NCBI RefSeq assembly: GCF_036231965.1
Contig: NZ_CP109499.1
Span: 3,782,001 to 3,846,000, forward strand
DNA length: 64,000 nucleotides
Direction of reading: 5' to 3'
Source of the DNA: Streptomyces sp. NBC_01428
GTDB lineage: Bacteria; Actinomycetota; Actinomycetes; Streptomycetales; Streptomycetaceae
The position numbers and the translations under genes are program-made. Positions 34,405-42,687 of the stretch are shown piece by piece. The first letter of the stretch is position 1. Each line of letters begins with the position of its first letter. Below the pieces are notes generated by a model. That model ran no database searches and was not told the origin of the DNA. It saw only the letters and a program-made list of their open reading frames with translations.

Positions 34405-34570
34405 GCCCAGGCGCACGGCACTCGGTTGCCGGGGCTTCCGCCCGGACACGGTCCGGTCCCCTCGTGCGGCCGGATGCAGCGGCCGGAGGGCCGGGACGGG
34501 TCCCGGAGAAGTCACAGCGTGGGTGCCGCTCCCCGATGGTCGGTCCCATCCCAGCGCGCCAGTCACGGCC
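34405..34570 (-). promoter_or_regulatory. ZTP (pfl) riboswitch in the glyA leader
   Basis: On the glyA strand the leader holds the conserved parts of the pfl RNA in order. GGCCGTGACTGGCG is at 34570-34557. A P2 hairpin GATGG-GACCGA-CCATC spans 34550-34535. CGGGGAGCGGC is at 34535-34525, whose CGGC closes P1 with GCCG (34569-34566). After a linker of about 100 bases comes the 3' element CGCCTGGGC (34413-34405). The family binds ZTP/ZMP and turns on one-carbon genes such as glyA. The last element lies 39 bases before the ATG with no clear U-tract, so control may be translational. The long linker, which can itself form hairpins, is at the variable position of the family. Confidence 0.83.
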
Positions 34571-34685
34571 CCGCCGGTCAGCCTACCGGGCGCGCCGGAT
34601 CACCGGGTTCCCCCGTCCACCATGCGAGCGACGATAGGAAGGAGGCCACAAGCCCACCCTTCGCGGGTCGGAGAACGGAGTTCCG

Positions 34686-35909
34686 GTGAGCGCCATGGAT
34701 GCCCTGGAGACGACGGAGGCGTTCATCGCCTCGGCCGACGCGCACAGCGCGCACAACTACCACCCGTTGCCCGTCGTCGTGACGACGGCGGACGGAGCGT
34801 GGATGACGGATGTCGAGGGGCGTCGCTTCCTCGACCTGCTGGCCGGCTACTCCGCGCTCAACTTCGGCCACGGCAACCGGCGGCTGGTCGAGGCGGCGAA
34901 GGCGCAGCTGGACCGGGTGACGCTGACGTCGCGGGCGTTCCACCACGACCGGTTCGCGGACTTCTGCCGGGAGCTGGCGTCGCTGTGCGGCATGGAGATG
35001 GTGCTGCCGATGAACACGGGCGCGGAGGCCGTGGAGACCGCGGTGAAGACGGCCCGGAAGTGGGGGTACCGGGTCAAGGGTGTGCCCGAGGGGCGGGCGA
35101 AGATCGTCGTCGCGGGCAACAACTTCCACGGGCGGACGACGACGGTCATCAGCTTCTCGACGGACCAGGAGGCGCGGGCGGACTTCGGGCCGTACACGCC
35201 GGGGTTCGAGATCGTGCCGTACGGCGATCTGACGGCGATGCGGGCGGCGGTGTCGGAGAACACGGTGGCGGTCCTGCTCGAACCGATCCAGGGGGAGGCC
35301 GGGGTGCTGGTGCCGCCGCCGGGCTATCTGCCGGCGGTGCGGGAGCTGACGCGGGAGCGGGGTGTGCTGTTCGTCGCGGACGAGATCCAGTCGGGACTCG
35401 GGCGCACGGGACGGACGTTCGCGTGCGAGCACGAGGATGTGGTGCCGGACATGTACGTCCTCGGGAAGGCGCTCGGCGGCGGGGTGGTGCCGGTGTCGGC
35501 CGTCGTGTCGAGCGCGGAGGTGCTGGGCGTGTTCCGGCCCGGGGAGCACGGGTCGACGTTCGGCGGGAATCCGCTGGCCTGCGCGGTGGCGCTGGAGGTG
35601 ATCGCGATGCTGCGGACGGGCGAGTACCAGCAGCGGGCCGCCGAGCTCGGCGCGCATCTGCACCGCGAGCTGGCGCGGCTCACCGACTCGGGGCATGTGA
35701 CCGCGGTGCGCGGGCGGGGGCTGTGGGCGGGCGTCGACATCGCCCCGGAGTTCGGCTCGGGGCGGGAGATCTCCGAGAAGCTGATGGACCGGGGTGTGCT
35801 GGTCAAGGACACCCATGGCGTCACCGTCCGGATCGCCCCGCCGCTGGTCATCGGCAAGGAGGACCTGGACTGGGGGCTGGGGCAGCTGCGGGACGTACTG
35901 GGGGCGTAG
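34686..35909 (+). CDS. rocD: Ornithine aminotransferase
   Basis: The 407-residue class III aminotransferase converts ornithine and 2-oxoglutarate to glutamate semialdehyde and glutamate, linking arginine breakdown to proline and glutamate. The features are typical of OAT: NYHPLPVVV near the start, PMNTGAEAVETAVK (residues 108-121), VADEIQSGLGRTG with the PLP aspartate (D232), and the PLP lysine in VLGKALGGG (K261). GTG at 34686 follows GGAG; an ATG 9 bases on is equally possible. It is divergent from glyA and has no arginase next to it. The closest downstream gene is convergent. Confidence 0.92.
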   Translation: MSAMDALETTEAFIASADAHSAHNYHPLPVVVTTADGAWMTDVEGRRFLDLLAGYSALNFGHGNRRLVEAAKAQLDRVTLTSRAFHHDRFADFCRELASLCGMEMVLPMNTGAEAVETAVKTARKWGYRVKGVPEGRAKIVVAGNNFHGRTTTVISFSTDQEARADFGPYTPGFEIVPYGDLTAMRAAVSENTVAVLLEPIQGEAGVLVPPPGYLPAVRELTRERGVLFVADEIQSGLGRTGRTFACEHEDVVPDMYVLGKALGGGVVPVSAVVSSAEVLGVFRPGEHGSTFGGNPLACAVALEVIAMLRTGEYQQRAAELGAHLHRELARLTDSGHVTAVRGRGLWAGVDIAPEFGSGREISEKLMDRGVLVKDTHGVTVRIAPPLVIGKEDLDWGLGQLRDVLGA

Positions 35910-35947
35910 GGCGAGCCTCGCCGTCCCGGCGGCCGGGGTGACGGGCT

Positions 35948-37132
35948 CTAGAGGATCACGTGGGGCAGGAAGCGGGCGTACTCGTCGGTGATGAGGCCGG
36001 AGGACTCGCGGATGCCGAGGCCCGCCGCCGCGTCCTCGACGACCCAGGCGCCGAGGACGACGCGGTTGCCGTCGAAGGAGGGCAGCGGCGCCAGTTCCTG
36101 GTAGCAGCAGGCCTCTTCGCGGACGACGGGGTCGGCGCCGGGCTCGTGGATCGTCACGCCCTCGCCCTCGCGGCCGAGGAGGGGCTTGGCGACGTAGCCG
36201 TTCGTGCGGGCCAGTTCGCGGGGGCCGTCGAGGTAGGCGGGGAGGAGGTTGGGGTGGCCCGGGTACAGCTCCCAGAGGATCGCGAGGAGCGCCTTGTTGG
36301 AGAGGAGCATCTTCCAGGCGGGCTCGATCCAGAGGGTGCTCCCCGTGCCGCCGCCGTTGTCGAGGGTGTCCAGGACGTGGTCGGCGAACCGGTCGGCGGT
36401 GAGCCATTCCCAGGGATAGAGCTTGAAGCAGCTGCGGATGAAGCGGAGCCGGTTGTCGACGAAGCGGCCGGAGAGGGAGTCCCAGCCGATCTCCTCCATG
36501 GAGATCCAGTCAGTGGCGAGGCCCGCCTGTTCGGCGGTCTCCTTCAGGTAGGCGACCGTCATCAGGTCCTCGCCGAGTTCGTCGGCGGCGGAGTGCGCGA
36601 AGTGGAGCGGGCTGCCCGGCGGCAACAGGGCTCCCTGCTTCTTCCACGCGGCGACGAGGCGTTCGTGCAGGGAGTTCCACTGGTCGGCACCGGGGAAGCG
36701 GTCCTCCATCCAGAACCACTGGGGGCTCGCGGCCTCCACGAGTGAGGTCGGGGTGTCGGCGTTGTACTCCAGGAGCTTCGCCGGACCGGTGCCGTCGTAG
36801 CGGAGGTCGAACCGCCCGTAGACGGAGGGAAGTTCGGCGCGCCGGTGCCAGGACTCGGCGACGGCCGCCGCGACCCGCGGGTCGTCGATGCCGAGGTCGG
36901 CGAAGCGGCCCCGCTCGACGATGTGCGCGGCGGCCGCGAGGCACATGCCGTGCAGTTCCTCGACGACCTCCTCCAGCGCCTCGATCTCGGGCAGCGAGAA
37001 GACGTAGTGGGCGCTCTCGTCCCAGTAGGGGCGCAGCGAGTCGTCGGGGTGGCGGGTGAGCGGGTAGACGAGTCCCTGCTCCTCGACGGTCTGCTGCCAG
37101 CCGGGGCGGGGGCTGATGGTGCGGCGTTCCAT
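35948..37132 (-). CDS. Glutathionylspermidine synthase-family ATP-grasp protein (YgiC-like)
   Basis: The 394-residue protein matches the C-terminal ATP-grasp synthetase domain of glutathionylspermidine synthase. Landmarks are YGRFDLRYDGTGPAKLLEYNADTP, LWIEPAWKMLLSNKALLAILWE and VAKPLLGREGEGVTIHE. Actinobacteria lack glutathione, so the substrate must be another peptide or amine. E. coli ygiC, a similar stand-alone form, is paired with the small lipoprotein gene ygiB, and a similar lipoprotein gene lies just upstream here. ATG at 37132 begins MERRTISPRPGW. Bases 37133-37295 between the two genes hold two copies of TGTTCGGGGTCTG and nothing else I recognise. Confidence 0.87.
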   Translation of the reverse strand: MERRTISPRPGWQQTVEEQGLVYPLTRHPDDSLRPYWDESAHYVFSLPEIEALEEVVEELHGMCLAAAAHIVERGRFADLGIDDPRVAAAVAESWHRRAELPSVYGRFDLRYDGTGPAKLLEYNADTPTSLVEAASPQWFWMEDRFPGADQWNSLHERLVAAWKKQGALLPPGSPLHFAHSAADELGEDLMTVAYLKETAEQAGLATDWISMEEIGWDSLSGRFVDNRLRFIRSCFKLYPWEWLTADRFADHVLDTLDNGGGTGSTLWIEPAWKMLLSNKALLAILWELYPGHPNLLPAYLDGPRELARTNGYVAKPLLGREGEGVTIHEPGADPVVREEACCYQELAPLPSFDGNRVVLGAWVVEDAAAGLGIRESSGLITDEYARFLPHVIL

Positions 37133-37295
37133 GGGGTCGGGTCTCTGTTCGGGGTCTGTGTTCGGGGTCTGTGTTCGGCGCGAGCGCGAGGCGAGCTGGT
37201 GCTGCGGGGCTGAGGTTGGGGGTGCGGGGCGGATCCGCGTACGGGTGCGGGGGCGGGTGCTTTTCAAACGCCGTGCACTGTGCAGCCCGCGATGA

Positions 37296-37649
37296 TCAGC
37301 CGCCCGAGCCGCCCTTGCCGCCGCCGAAGCCGCCGCGGTCGACGCCGCCTCCGTGGCTGCCTCCGCTCGAACTGCCGGATCCCTTGCTGGGCTTGGTGAA
37401 GGAGCCGCCGTCGATCCGGCCGCTCTTGTTCGTACCGCCGTAGTACCAGGTGCCGTGGGTCGAGGACTTGGTGGAGGTGCAGTTCTTGTCGGAGACGACC
37501 TCGTAGCCCTTGCCGAGCCGGTAGCTGTCGCGGTCGACACAGCGCTTGTCGGGGGCGTCCGAGGAGCAGGCGGTGAGAGCCGCCGCGAGGAGTCCCATGC
37601 CGCCGAGGACGACCGTGCCCGATCGCAGCCGGCGCTGTACGTCTGCCAT
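37296..37649 (-). CDS. Small lipoprotein, YgiB (DUF1190)-like
   Basis: The 117-residue protein has a signal peptide with a lipobox near AALTAC-S (Cys28), two further cysteines (KRCVDRDSYRL and DKNCTSTK) and a YYGGTNKSGRIDGGSF segment. A Gly/Ser-rich tail ends GGGKGGSGG. The mid part resembles YgiB/DUF1190 proteins, whose genes accompany YgiC-type ATP-grasp enzymes. That is the arrangement here, with the enzyme gene 163 bases downstream on the same strand. The pair may modify the lipoprotein or the envelope; that is inference. No experimental function is known to me. Confidence 0.75.
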   Translation of the reverse strand: MADVQRRLRSGTVVLGGMGLLAAALTACSSDAPDKRCVDRDSYRLGKGYEVVSDKNCTSTKSSTHGTWYYGGTNKSGRIDGGSFTKPSKGSGSSSGGSHGGGVDRGGFGGGKGGSGG

Positions 37650-37756
37650 TCCGTTCCCCCGTTGTTCTGTGCAGATTGGTCGGAGTCCAGATTAGAGATG
37701 GCGCACGCCGAGCCCGCGTCGGCCCCCCGCGCCGCGCTGTCCCCTACAGTCGCTTC

Positions 37757-38647
37757 GTGCTCTTTGGAATGGTGTGCGCCCTTGGTGCCTCGGTCTGTTT
37801 CGGTACGGCGACGGTTCTCCAGGCGATGGCCGCCCGCGCCGCCGGTGTGGGAGGGACCGACAGCGGGGCCGCGGGTGCGGCGACGCTGCTGCTGCGGGCC
37901 TTGCGGCAGTGGCGCTATCTCGCCGGACTCGCCCTGGACGGCGTCGGGTTCCTGCTGCAGATCGCCGCGCTGCGGTCCCTTCCCATCTACGCGGTCGGGG
38001 CGGCGCTCGCCGCGAGCCTCGCCGTGACCGCGGTGGTGGCCTCGTGGCTGATCCATGTGCGGCTGAGCCGTGTCGAGTGGGGCGCGGTGGCGGTGGTGTG
38101 CGCGGGTCTCGCGATGCTGGGCCTGGCGTCCGGGGCGGAGGGCGACCGGACGGGGTCCCTCGGACTGAAGTACGCGATGCTGGGGATCTCCGTGGTGGTC
38201 CTGCTGCTGGGGCTCGTCGGCGGCCGGCTGCCCGACCGGGGACGGGCGCTCACGCTGGGTCTGGGGGCGGGGTTCGGGTTCGGTGTCGTCGAGGTGGCGG
38301 TGCGGCTGATCGAGGATCTCGACCCGGGGAGCCTGCTGAGCAACCCGGCGACGTACGCGCTGCTCGTCGGTGGCGGAGCGGCCTTCCTGCTGCTGACCAC
38401 CGCCCTGCAGCGGGGGTCGGTGACGACGGCCACCGCGGGACTCGTCATCGGGGAGACGATCGGGCCCGCGCTGGTGGGCGTGATCTGGCTCGGTGACCGG
38501 ACGCGGGAGGGGCTGACCTGGCTGGCGGTCCTCGGGTTCGCGGTGGCCGTGGCGGGCGCACTGGCCCTGGCCCGGTTCGGTGAGGCGCCGGGCACGGAGA
38601 CGGGTACGGAGCACGAGTCCACGGACGCCGGGTCGCCTCAGGGGTGA
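37757..38647 (+). CDS. DMT-superfamily (EamA-like) membrane transporter
   Basis: The 296-residue protein has about nine or ten hydrophobic helices arranged as two repeats, beginning FGMVCALGASVCFGTATVLQAMAA. FLLQIAALRSLPIYAVGAALAAS in the first half has a counterpart LLLTTALQRGSVTTATAGLVIGE in the second, as in drug/metabolite transporters. The substrate is unknown. GTG at 37757 gives the family-like VLFGMVCALG start. It has no ribosome site, but TACAGT lies 7 bases before it, so the message may be leaderless. An ATG 12 bases downstream is the alternative. Confidence 0.83.
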   Translation: MLFGMVCALGASVCFGTATVLQAMAARAAGVGGTDSGAAGAATLLLRALRQWRYLAGLALDGVGFLLQIAALRSLPIYAVGAALAASLAVTAVVASWLIHVRLSRVEWGAVAVVCAGLAMLGLASGAEGDRTGSLGLKYAMLGISVVVLLLGLVGGRLPDRGRALTLGLGAGFGFGVVEVAVRLIEDLDPGSLLSNPATYALLVGGGAAFLLLTTALQRGSVTTATAGLVIGETIGPALVGVIWLGDRTREGLTWLAVLGFAVAVAGALALARFGEAPGTETGTEHESTDAGSPQG

Positions 38648-38862
38648 GGGCGGGCGCCCGCGAACGGTACGGGCCCCGCGGCACCACCCGGCACAACGCG
38701 CGGCGTCACGGCAGGCCCCAGGACAGCGCGTGGGCCCCGGCACCGCCCGGCACAACGCACCGCCGCCTCACCGCGCCACCCCCGCATCGCCGCCTCACCG
38801 CCCCACCCCGCCCAGCGCACCGCCTCGCCCCGCACCCGCTCCACCTCGCCGAGCTCATCGCC
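38648..38862. other. C-rich low-complexity intergenic region
   Basis: These 215 bases between two convergent genes consist largely of near-repeats of CCGCCTCACCGC and CACCCGGCACAACGC. The phrase GGCACAACGC occurs twice (about 38690 and 38748). No gene is supported. Short repeats of this kind may act as an imprecise terminator. Confidence 0.5.
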
Positions 38863-40254
38863 TCACGGCAGGGCGCGGCACAGGGCGTCCAGGGCGCCGG
38901 ACCAGGCGTGGTCGGGCGGGGTGCCGTAGCCGACGACCAGGGCGTCCAGCGGGGGGACGGAGGCGTCGGGGTGCCGGTGGCGGGCGAGGCCGTGCACGGC
39001 GAGCCCCTGCCAGGCGGTGGCCTGGACGACCGACCGCTCGATGCCGGGCGGGAGTTGGAGCACCGCGTGCAGGCCGGCCGCGATGCCGGTGGCACGGACG
39101 GCGGGCGCGCGGGCGGCGAGCGCGGCGACGAGGGCGTCGCGGCGGCGCCGGTATCTGAGCCGGGCGGCGCGCACGTGACGGTCGTACGCGCCGGAGGTGA
39201 TGAACTCCGCGAGGGTCAGCTGGTCCAGCACGCCGGTGGACCAACCGCCCCCCGCCCTCAGGGAGACGACCTCGTTCACGAGCGACGGCGGCAGGACGAG
39301 CCAGCCGAGGCGGAGCCCGGGCGCCAGGGACTTGCTCGCGGTGCCCATGTGGATCACGTGGTCGGGGTCCAGTCCCTGGAGCGCGCCGACGGGCTGCCGG
39401 TCGTAGCGGAACTCGCCGTCGTAGTCGTCCTCCAGGACCAGTCCCCCGGTGCGGCGGGCCCAGTCGACGACGGCGGCCCGGCGGTCCGGGTGCAGGGGCA
39501 CACCCATCGGGAACTGGTGGGCGGGCGTGAGCAGGACGGCGCGCGCACCGGCCATGTCCCGTGTGTCCGTGCCGAGTTCGTCGAACGGGAGCGGGGTCGT
39601 GCGCAGGCCCGAGCGGTGCAGGAGGTTCCAGTGCGCGTCGAGCCCGTACGACTCGACGGCGACCGATCGCAGGCCGCGCTGCCGCAGGACGGTTCCGAGC
39701 AGGGTCAGCGCGTCCGCGAAGCCCGAGCAGACGAGGATCCGGTCCGGGTCGGCGCGGACGCCCCGGGCGCGGGAGAGGTAGCCCGCGAGGGCGGCGCGCA
39801 GTTCGGGGCGGCCGCGCGGGTCGCCGTAGCCGAGGGCCTCGTGGGGGGCGTCGGTCAGGGCGCGCCGGGCGGCCTTGAGCCAGGCGGTGCGCGGGAAGGA
39901 GGCGAGGTCGGGGCTGCCGGGGACGAGGTCGTAGGCGGGGCCGCTCGGTTCGCGGCGGCGCTGCGCGGGCTCGGGCCCCCGCGGTGCGACGGTCCGTTCG
40001 GCCACCCGGGTCCCGGATCCCTGGCGTGCGGTGAGCCAGCCTTCGGCGACGAGGTCGGCGTAGGCGTCGGCGACCGTGTTGCGGGCGATTCCGAGGTCGG
40101 CGGCGAGCGAGCGGGAGGACGGGAGGCGGGTTCCGGGGGCGAGCCTGCCGCCCCGGACGGCCTCGCGCAGCGCGTCCGTCAGCCCCTTGCGGACACCGGA
40201 TCCGGTGGGTTCCACATGGAGGTCGACGCCCAGAGTGGCCCATGATTTCGCCAT
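38863..40254 (-). CDS. MocR/PdxR-family regulator (GntR HTH fused to aminotransferase-like domain)
   Basis: The 463-residue regulator has a GntR winged helix (residues 20-85: LREAVRGGRLAPGTRLPSSRSLAADLGIARNTVADAY split over two blocks). A fold-type I aminotransferase domain follows, with LEDDYDGEFRYD and the PLP lysine in MGTASKSLAPGLRLGW. Such proteins sense PLP or an amino-compound aldimine and control adjacent genes. The divergent AhpD-like and PEP-mutase-like genes are the obvious targets. The start at 40254 overlaps a promoter-like region rich in ATGGTCC/ATTCC motifs on its strand. Confidence 0.9.
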   Translation of the reverse strand: MAKSWATLGVDLHVEPTGSGVRKGLTDALREAVRGGRLAPGTRLPSSRSLAADLGIARNTVADAYADLVAEGWLTARQGSGTRVAERTVAPRGPEPAQRRREPSGPAYDLVPGSPDLASFPRTAWLKAARRALTDAPHEALGYGDPRGRPELRAALAGYLSRARGVRADPDRILVCSGFADALTLLGTVLRQRGLRSVAVESYGLDAHWNLLHRSGLRTTPLPFDELGTDTRDMAGARAVLLTPAHQFPMGVPLHPDRRAAVVDWARRTGGLVLEDDYDGEFRYDRQPVGALQGLDPDHVIHMGTASKSLAPGLRLGWLVLPPSLVNEVVSLRAGGGWSTGVLDQLTLAEFITSGAYDRHVRAARLRYRRRRDALVAALAARAPAVRATGIAAGLHAVLQLPPGIERSVVQATAWQGLAVHGLARHRHPDASVPPLDALVVGYGTPPDHAWSGALDALCRALP

Positions 40255-40346
40255 GGGAATGGACCATACTCCTGGGCTACTCCCCTCGTAGTGTCGGTGA
40301 CACGACGACGCGGTGCCCGACCGCGCGGACCACCGGGAGGAACGCC
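40255..40346. promoter_or_regulatory. Divergent promoter region of the MocR-type regulator and AhpD-like gene
   Basis: On the regulator strand the region reads ATGGTCCATTCCCATGG across the start codon, with two ATGG half-sites in direct order, resembling the direct repeats bound by MocR proteins. GTCGGTGACACGAC (about 40293-40306) is an imperfect inverted repeat. The exact operator cannot be fixed from one sequence. Confidence 0.35.
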
Positions 40347-40874
40347 ATGACCAGCGGCACGACGACGGAGACCACCACCACGGCCGGCGAGGGAGCGCCG
40401 TACGCGCCCGAGCACACGCCGCGGCTGAACTGGGCCCAGCTCGCGCCCGACGTCTACAAGGCGATGGTCAGGCTGGACGCGGCGGCCCGGCGCGGGGTGG
40501 ATCCCGTGCTCCTGGAGCTTGTGAAGATCCGCGCCTCGCAGCTGAACCACTGCGCCTTCTGCCTCGACATGCACACCAAGGACGCGCTCGCGGCCGGTGA
40601 GAGCGTGGAGCGGATCGTGCAGCTCGGCGCGTGGGAGGAGTCGCGGCACTTCTACACGGAGCGGGAGCTCGCGGCCGTCGAGCTGACCGAGGCCGTCACG
40701 GTGCTCACGGACGGTTTCGTGCCGGACGCGGTCTACGAGCGGGCGGCGCAGCAGTTCGACGAGGCCGAGCTGGCCCAGCTGATCGCCTGCATCACGGTCA
40801 TCAACTCCTGGAACCGGTTCGGTGTGACCTGCCGCATGGTGCCCGGTCACTACCGGGCCGGGCAGCACACGTGA
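40347..40874 (+). CDS. Carboxymuconolactone decarboxylase / AhpD-family protein
   Basis: The 175-residue protein has the AhpD-like fold with the redox motif NHCAFCLDMHTKDA (CxxC followed by His). A Glu of the proton relay lies upstream in LELVKIRASQLN. Such proteins are thiol-based peroxidase partners. It has no signal peptide. ATG at 40347 has GGGAGG 6 bases upstream. The PEP-mutase-like gene follows 46 bases later, and the MocR-type regulator gene is divergent, which suggests a small regulated unit responding to a PLP-linked signal. Confidence 0.88.
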   Translation: MTSGTTTETTTTAGEGAPYAPEHTPRLNWAQLAPDVYKAMVRLDAAARRGVDPVLLELVKIRASQLNHCAFCLDMHTKDALAAGESVERIVQLGAWEESRHFYTERELAAVELTEAVTVLTDGFVPDAVYERAAQQFDEAELAQLIACITVINSWNRFGVTCRMVPGHYRAGQHT

Positions 40875-40920
40875 CCGCCGCCGGAGCGCGGACCGTCGCG
40901 GTTCCGGCCGTGACCACCGC

Positions 40921-41637
40921 GTGGTGAGCGGGGTGGAGCGGTTCCGGGCGCTGCATCACGGTCGCGTGCCGGACGATCCGCTGGTGCTGCCCGGACCGTG
41001 GGACGCGGCGAGCGCGCGGGTGTTCGCCGAGGCGGGCTTCCCGGCGCTGGCGACCCCGAGCGCCGGCGTCGCCGCCTCGCTCGGGTACGCGGACGGGCAG
41101 ACACCGGCCGCCGAGATGTTCGCGGCGGTCGCCCGGATCGCCCGGGCGGTGGACGTGCCGGTGTCGGCGGACGTGGAGGGCGGCTACGGGCTCGCGCCGA
41201 AGGAGCTGGTGGAGCGGCTCCTGGAGGCGGGCGCCGTCGGCTGCAATCTGGAGGACTCCGAGGGCGGTGCCCTCAAGGACGCGGAACGGCACGCCGCATG
41301 GCTGGCGGAGGTGCGGAGCGCGGCGGCGGACCAGCTGTTCGTGAACGCCCGCGTCGATGTCTTCGAGTACGGCGACGGTGATCCGGAGCGGGTCATCGAG
41401 CGGGCCGCGCTGTACGTGTCCGCGGGGGCGGACTGCGTGTACCCGATCGGGGCGCCGGCCGGCGTGCTGCCGCTGCTGCGGTCCGGCATCCGCGGTCCGC
41501 TGAACGTGTTCGCCCGGCTCGACGGCGTTCCGGCGGCCGAACTCGGTGAACTCGGCGCCACCCGGGTCACGTTCGGGCCGGGGCTGCAGCGCAGGGCCGC
41601 CAGGGCGCTGGGGGACATCGCGGCGGAGCTGAGGTAG
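40921..41637 (+). CDS. Isocitrate lyase / PEP mutase superfamily protein
   Basis: The 238-residue TIM-barrel protein has the metal-site motif SADVEGGYG near residue 80 and NLEDSEGG near 108, typical of the PEP mutase/isocitrate lyase group. It lacks the KKCGH active loop of true isocitrate lyase. It is shorter than 2-methylisocitrate lyase and belongs to the broad group annotated as PEP phosphonomutase-like or oxaloacetate decarboxylase-like. The exact reaction is unknown. Two adjacent GTG codons (40921, 40924) compete as start. It probably shares a transcript with the AhpD-like gene. Confidence 0.83.
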   Translation: MVSGVERFRALHHGRVPDDPLVLPGPWDAASARVFAEAGFPALATPSAGVAASLGYADGQTPAAEMFAAVARIARAVDVPVSADVEGGYGLAPKELVERLLEAGAVGCNLEDSEGGALKDAERHAAWLAEVRSAAADQLFVNARVDVFEYGDGDPERVIERAALYVSAGADCVYPIGAPAGVLPLLRSGIRGPLNVFARLDGVPAAELGELGATRVTFGPGLQRRAARALGDIAAELR

Positions 41638-41723
41638 TCCGCGAGGGGCCGGCGGCGGATCGGCGCGATGGGTGGGGGGCGGCGCCGTATCGGTCGGCCC
41701 CGCCCCCATCCCGCGCGCTCCGG

Positions 41724-42686
41724 CTACGAGGACAGCCAGGCCCGCCACGTCGACCTGTGCTGGTCGACCCACTTCTTCGCGGCCTCCTGCGGCGTCAACT
41801 TGTCGTTGGCGATCATCAGGGAGACCTCGTTCTGGTCCTCGGTGGTCCACTTGAACTTCTTCAGGAAGGCGGCGGCCTTCCCGCCGGTCTTCGCGAAGTC
41901 GGCGTTGAGGTACTTCTGCAGCGGGGTGTGCGGATAGGCGCAGGCGACCTTCGCCGCGTCCGCGTCACAGCCCTCCTTGTAGGCGGGCAGCTTCACCTCG
42001 GTCATCGGGACCTTCTCGAACAGCCACTGCGGGGAGTACCAGTACGTGAGGAAGGGCTTCTTCTCCTTCGCGAACTGCTTCATCTGCGTGATCTGCGCGG
42101 CTTCCGAACCGGCGAACACGACCTGGTAGTTCAGCTTCAGGTTGTTCACCAGCGCCTTGTCGTTGGTGACGTACGACGGGGAGCCGTCGAGGAGCTGTCC
42201 CTTGCCGCCGCTCTCCGGGGTGCGGAGCTGGTCGGCGTACTTGTTGAGGTTCTTCCAGTTCGTGACGTCGGGGTGCTGCTTGGCGAAGTACGTCGGGACG
42301 TACCAGCCGATGTGCCCGGTCACGCCGAGGTCGCCGCCGGGGGCGATGAGCTTCTTGTCGGTGACGTAGCGCTTCTCCTGGTCCGGGTGGCCCCAGTCCT
42401 CCAGGATGGCGTCGACGCGGCCCTGGCTGAGGGCGTCCCAGGCGGGCACCTCGTCGACCTGGACGGTGTCGACGCGGTACCCCAGCTCGTGTTCGAGCAG
42501 GTACTGCGCCACGCCCACGTTGGCCTGGGCGCCGACCCAGGACTGCACGGACAGGGTCACCGTCTTGGCGCCCTGGGCGTTCGCGAACGGCGAGGCCTGT
42601 TTGGTCATGTCGGCGGCGCCGCAGCCGGTGAGCAGCAGCAGGGCCGATGTACCGGCCAGGGCCGCGGATGTCGTACGGAGTCGCAT
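41724..42686 (-). CDS. Glycine betaine/choline ABC transporter substrate-binding lipoprotein
   Basis: The 320-residue OpuAC/ProX-type lipoprotein has a signal peptide with lipobox LLLTGC-G (Cys22) and a binding domain beginning TVTLSVQSWVGAQANVGV. Tryptophans suited to caging a quaternary amine are present (WDALSQGRVDAILEDWGHP, GWYVPTYF, FLTYWYSPQW). It delivers substrate to the double permease gene ending 1 base upstream of its start. Gene order SBP, permease, ATPase, BetA and BetB on one strand supports betaine or choline as substrate. Confidence 0.92.
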   Translation of the reverse strand: MRLRTTSAALAGTSALLLLTGCGAADMTKQASPFANAQGAKTVTLSVQSWVGAQANVGVAQYLLEHELGYRVDTVQVDEVPAWDALSQGRVDAILEDWGHPDQEKRYVTDKKLIAPGGDLGVTGHIGWYVPTYFAKQHPDVTNWKNLNKYADQLRTPESGGKGQLLDGSPSYVTNDKALVNNLKLNYQVVFAGSEAAQITQMKQFAKEKKPFLTYWYSPQWLFEKVPMTEVKLPAYKEGCDADAAKVACAYPHTPLQKYLNADFAKTGGKAAAFLKKFKWTTEDQNEVSLMIANDKLTPQEAAKKWVDQHRSTWRAWLSS

Positions 42687-42687
42687 G

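Noticed and set aside
34367..34685. Glycine riboswitch in the glyA leader
   Set aside because: The glycine aptamer core was not seen, whereas all conserved elements of the ZTP family are present in order.
40921..41637. True isocitrate lyase (glyoxylate shunt)
   Set aside because: The protein is far too short and lacks the KKCGH active loop.
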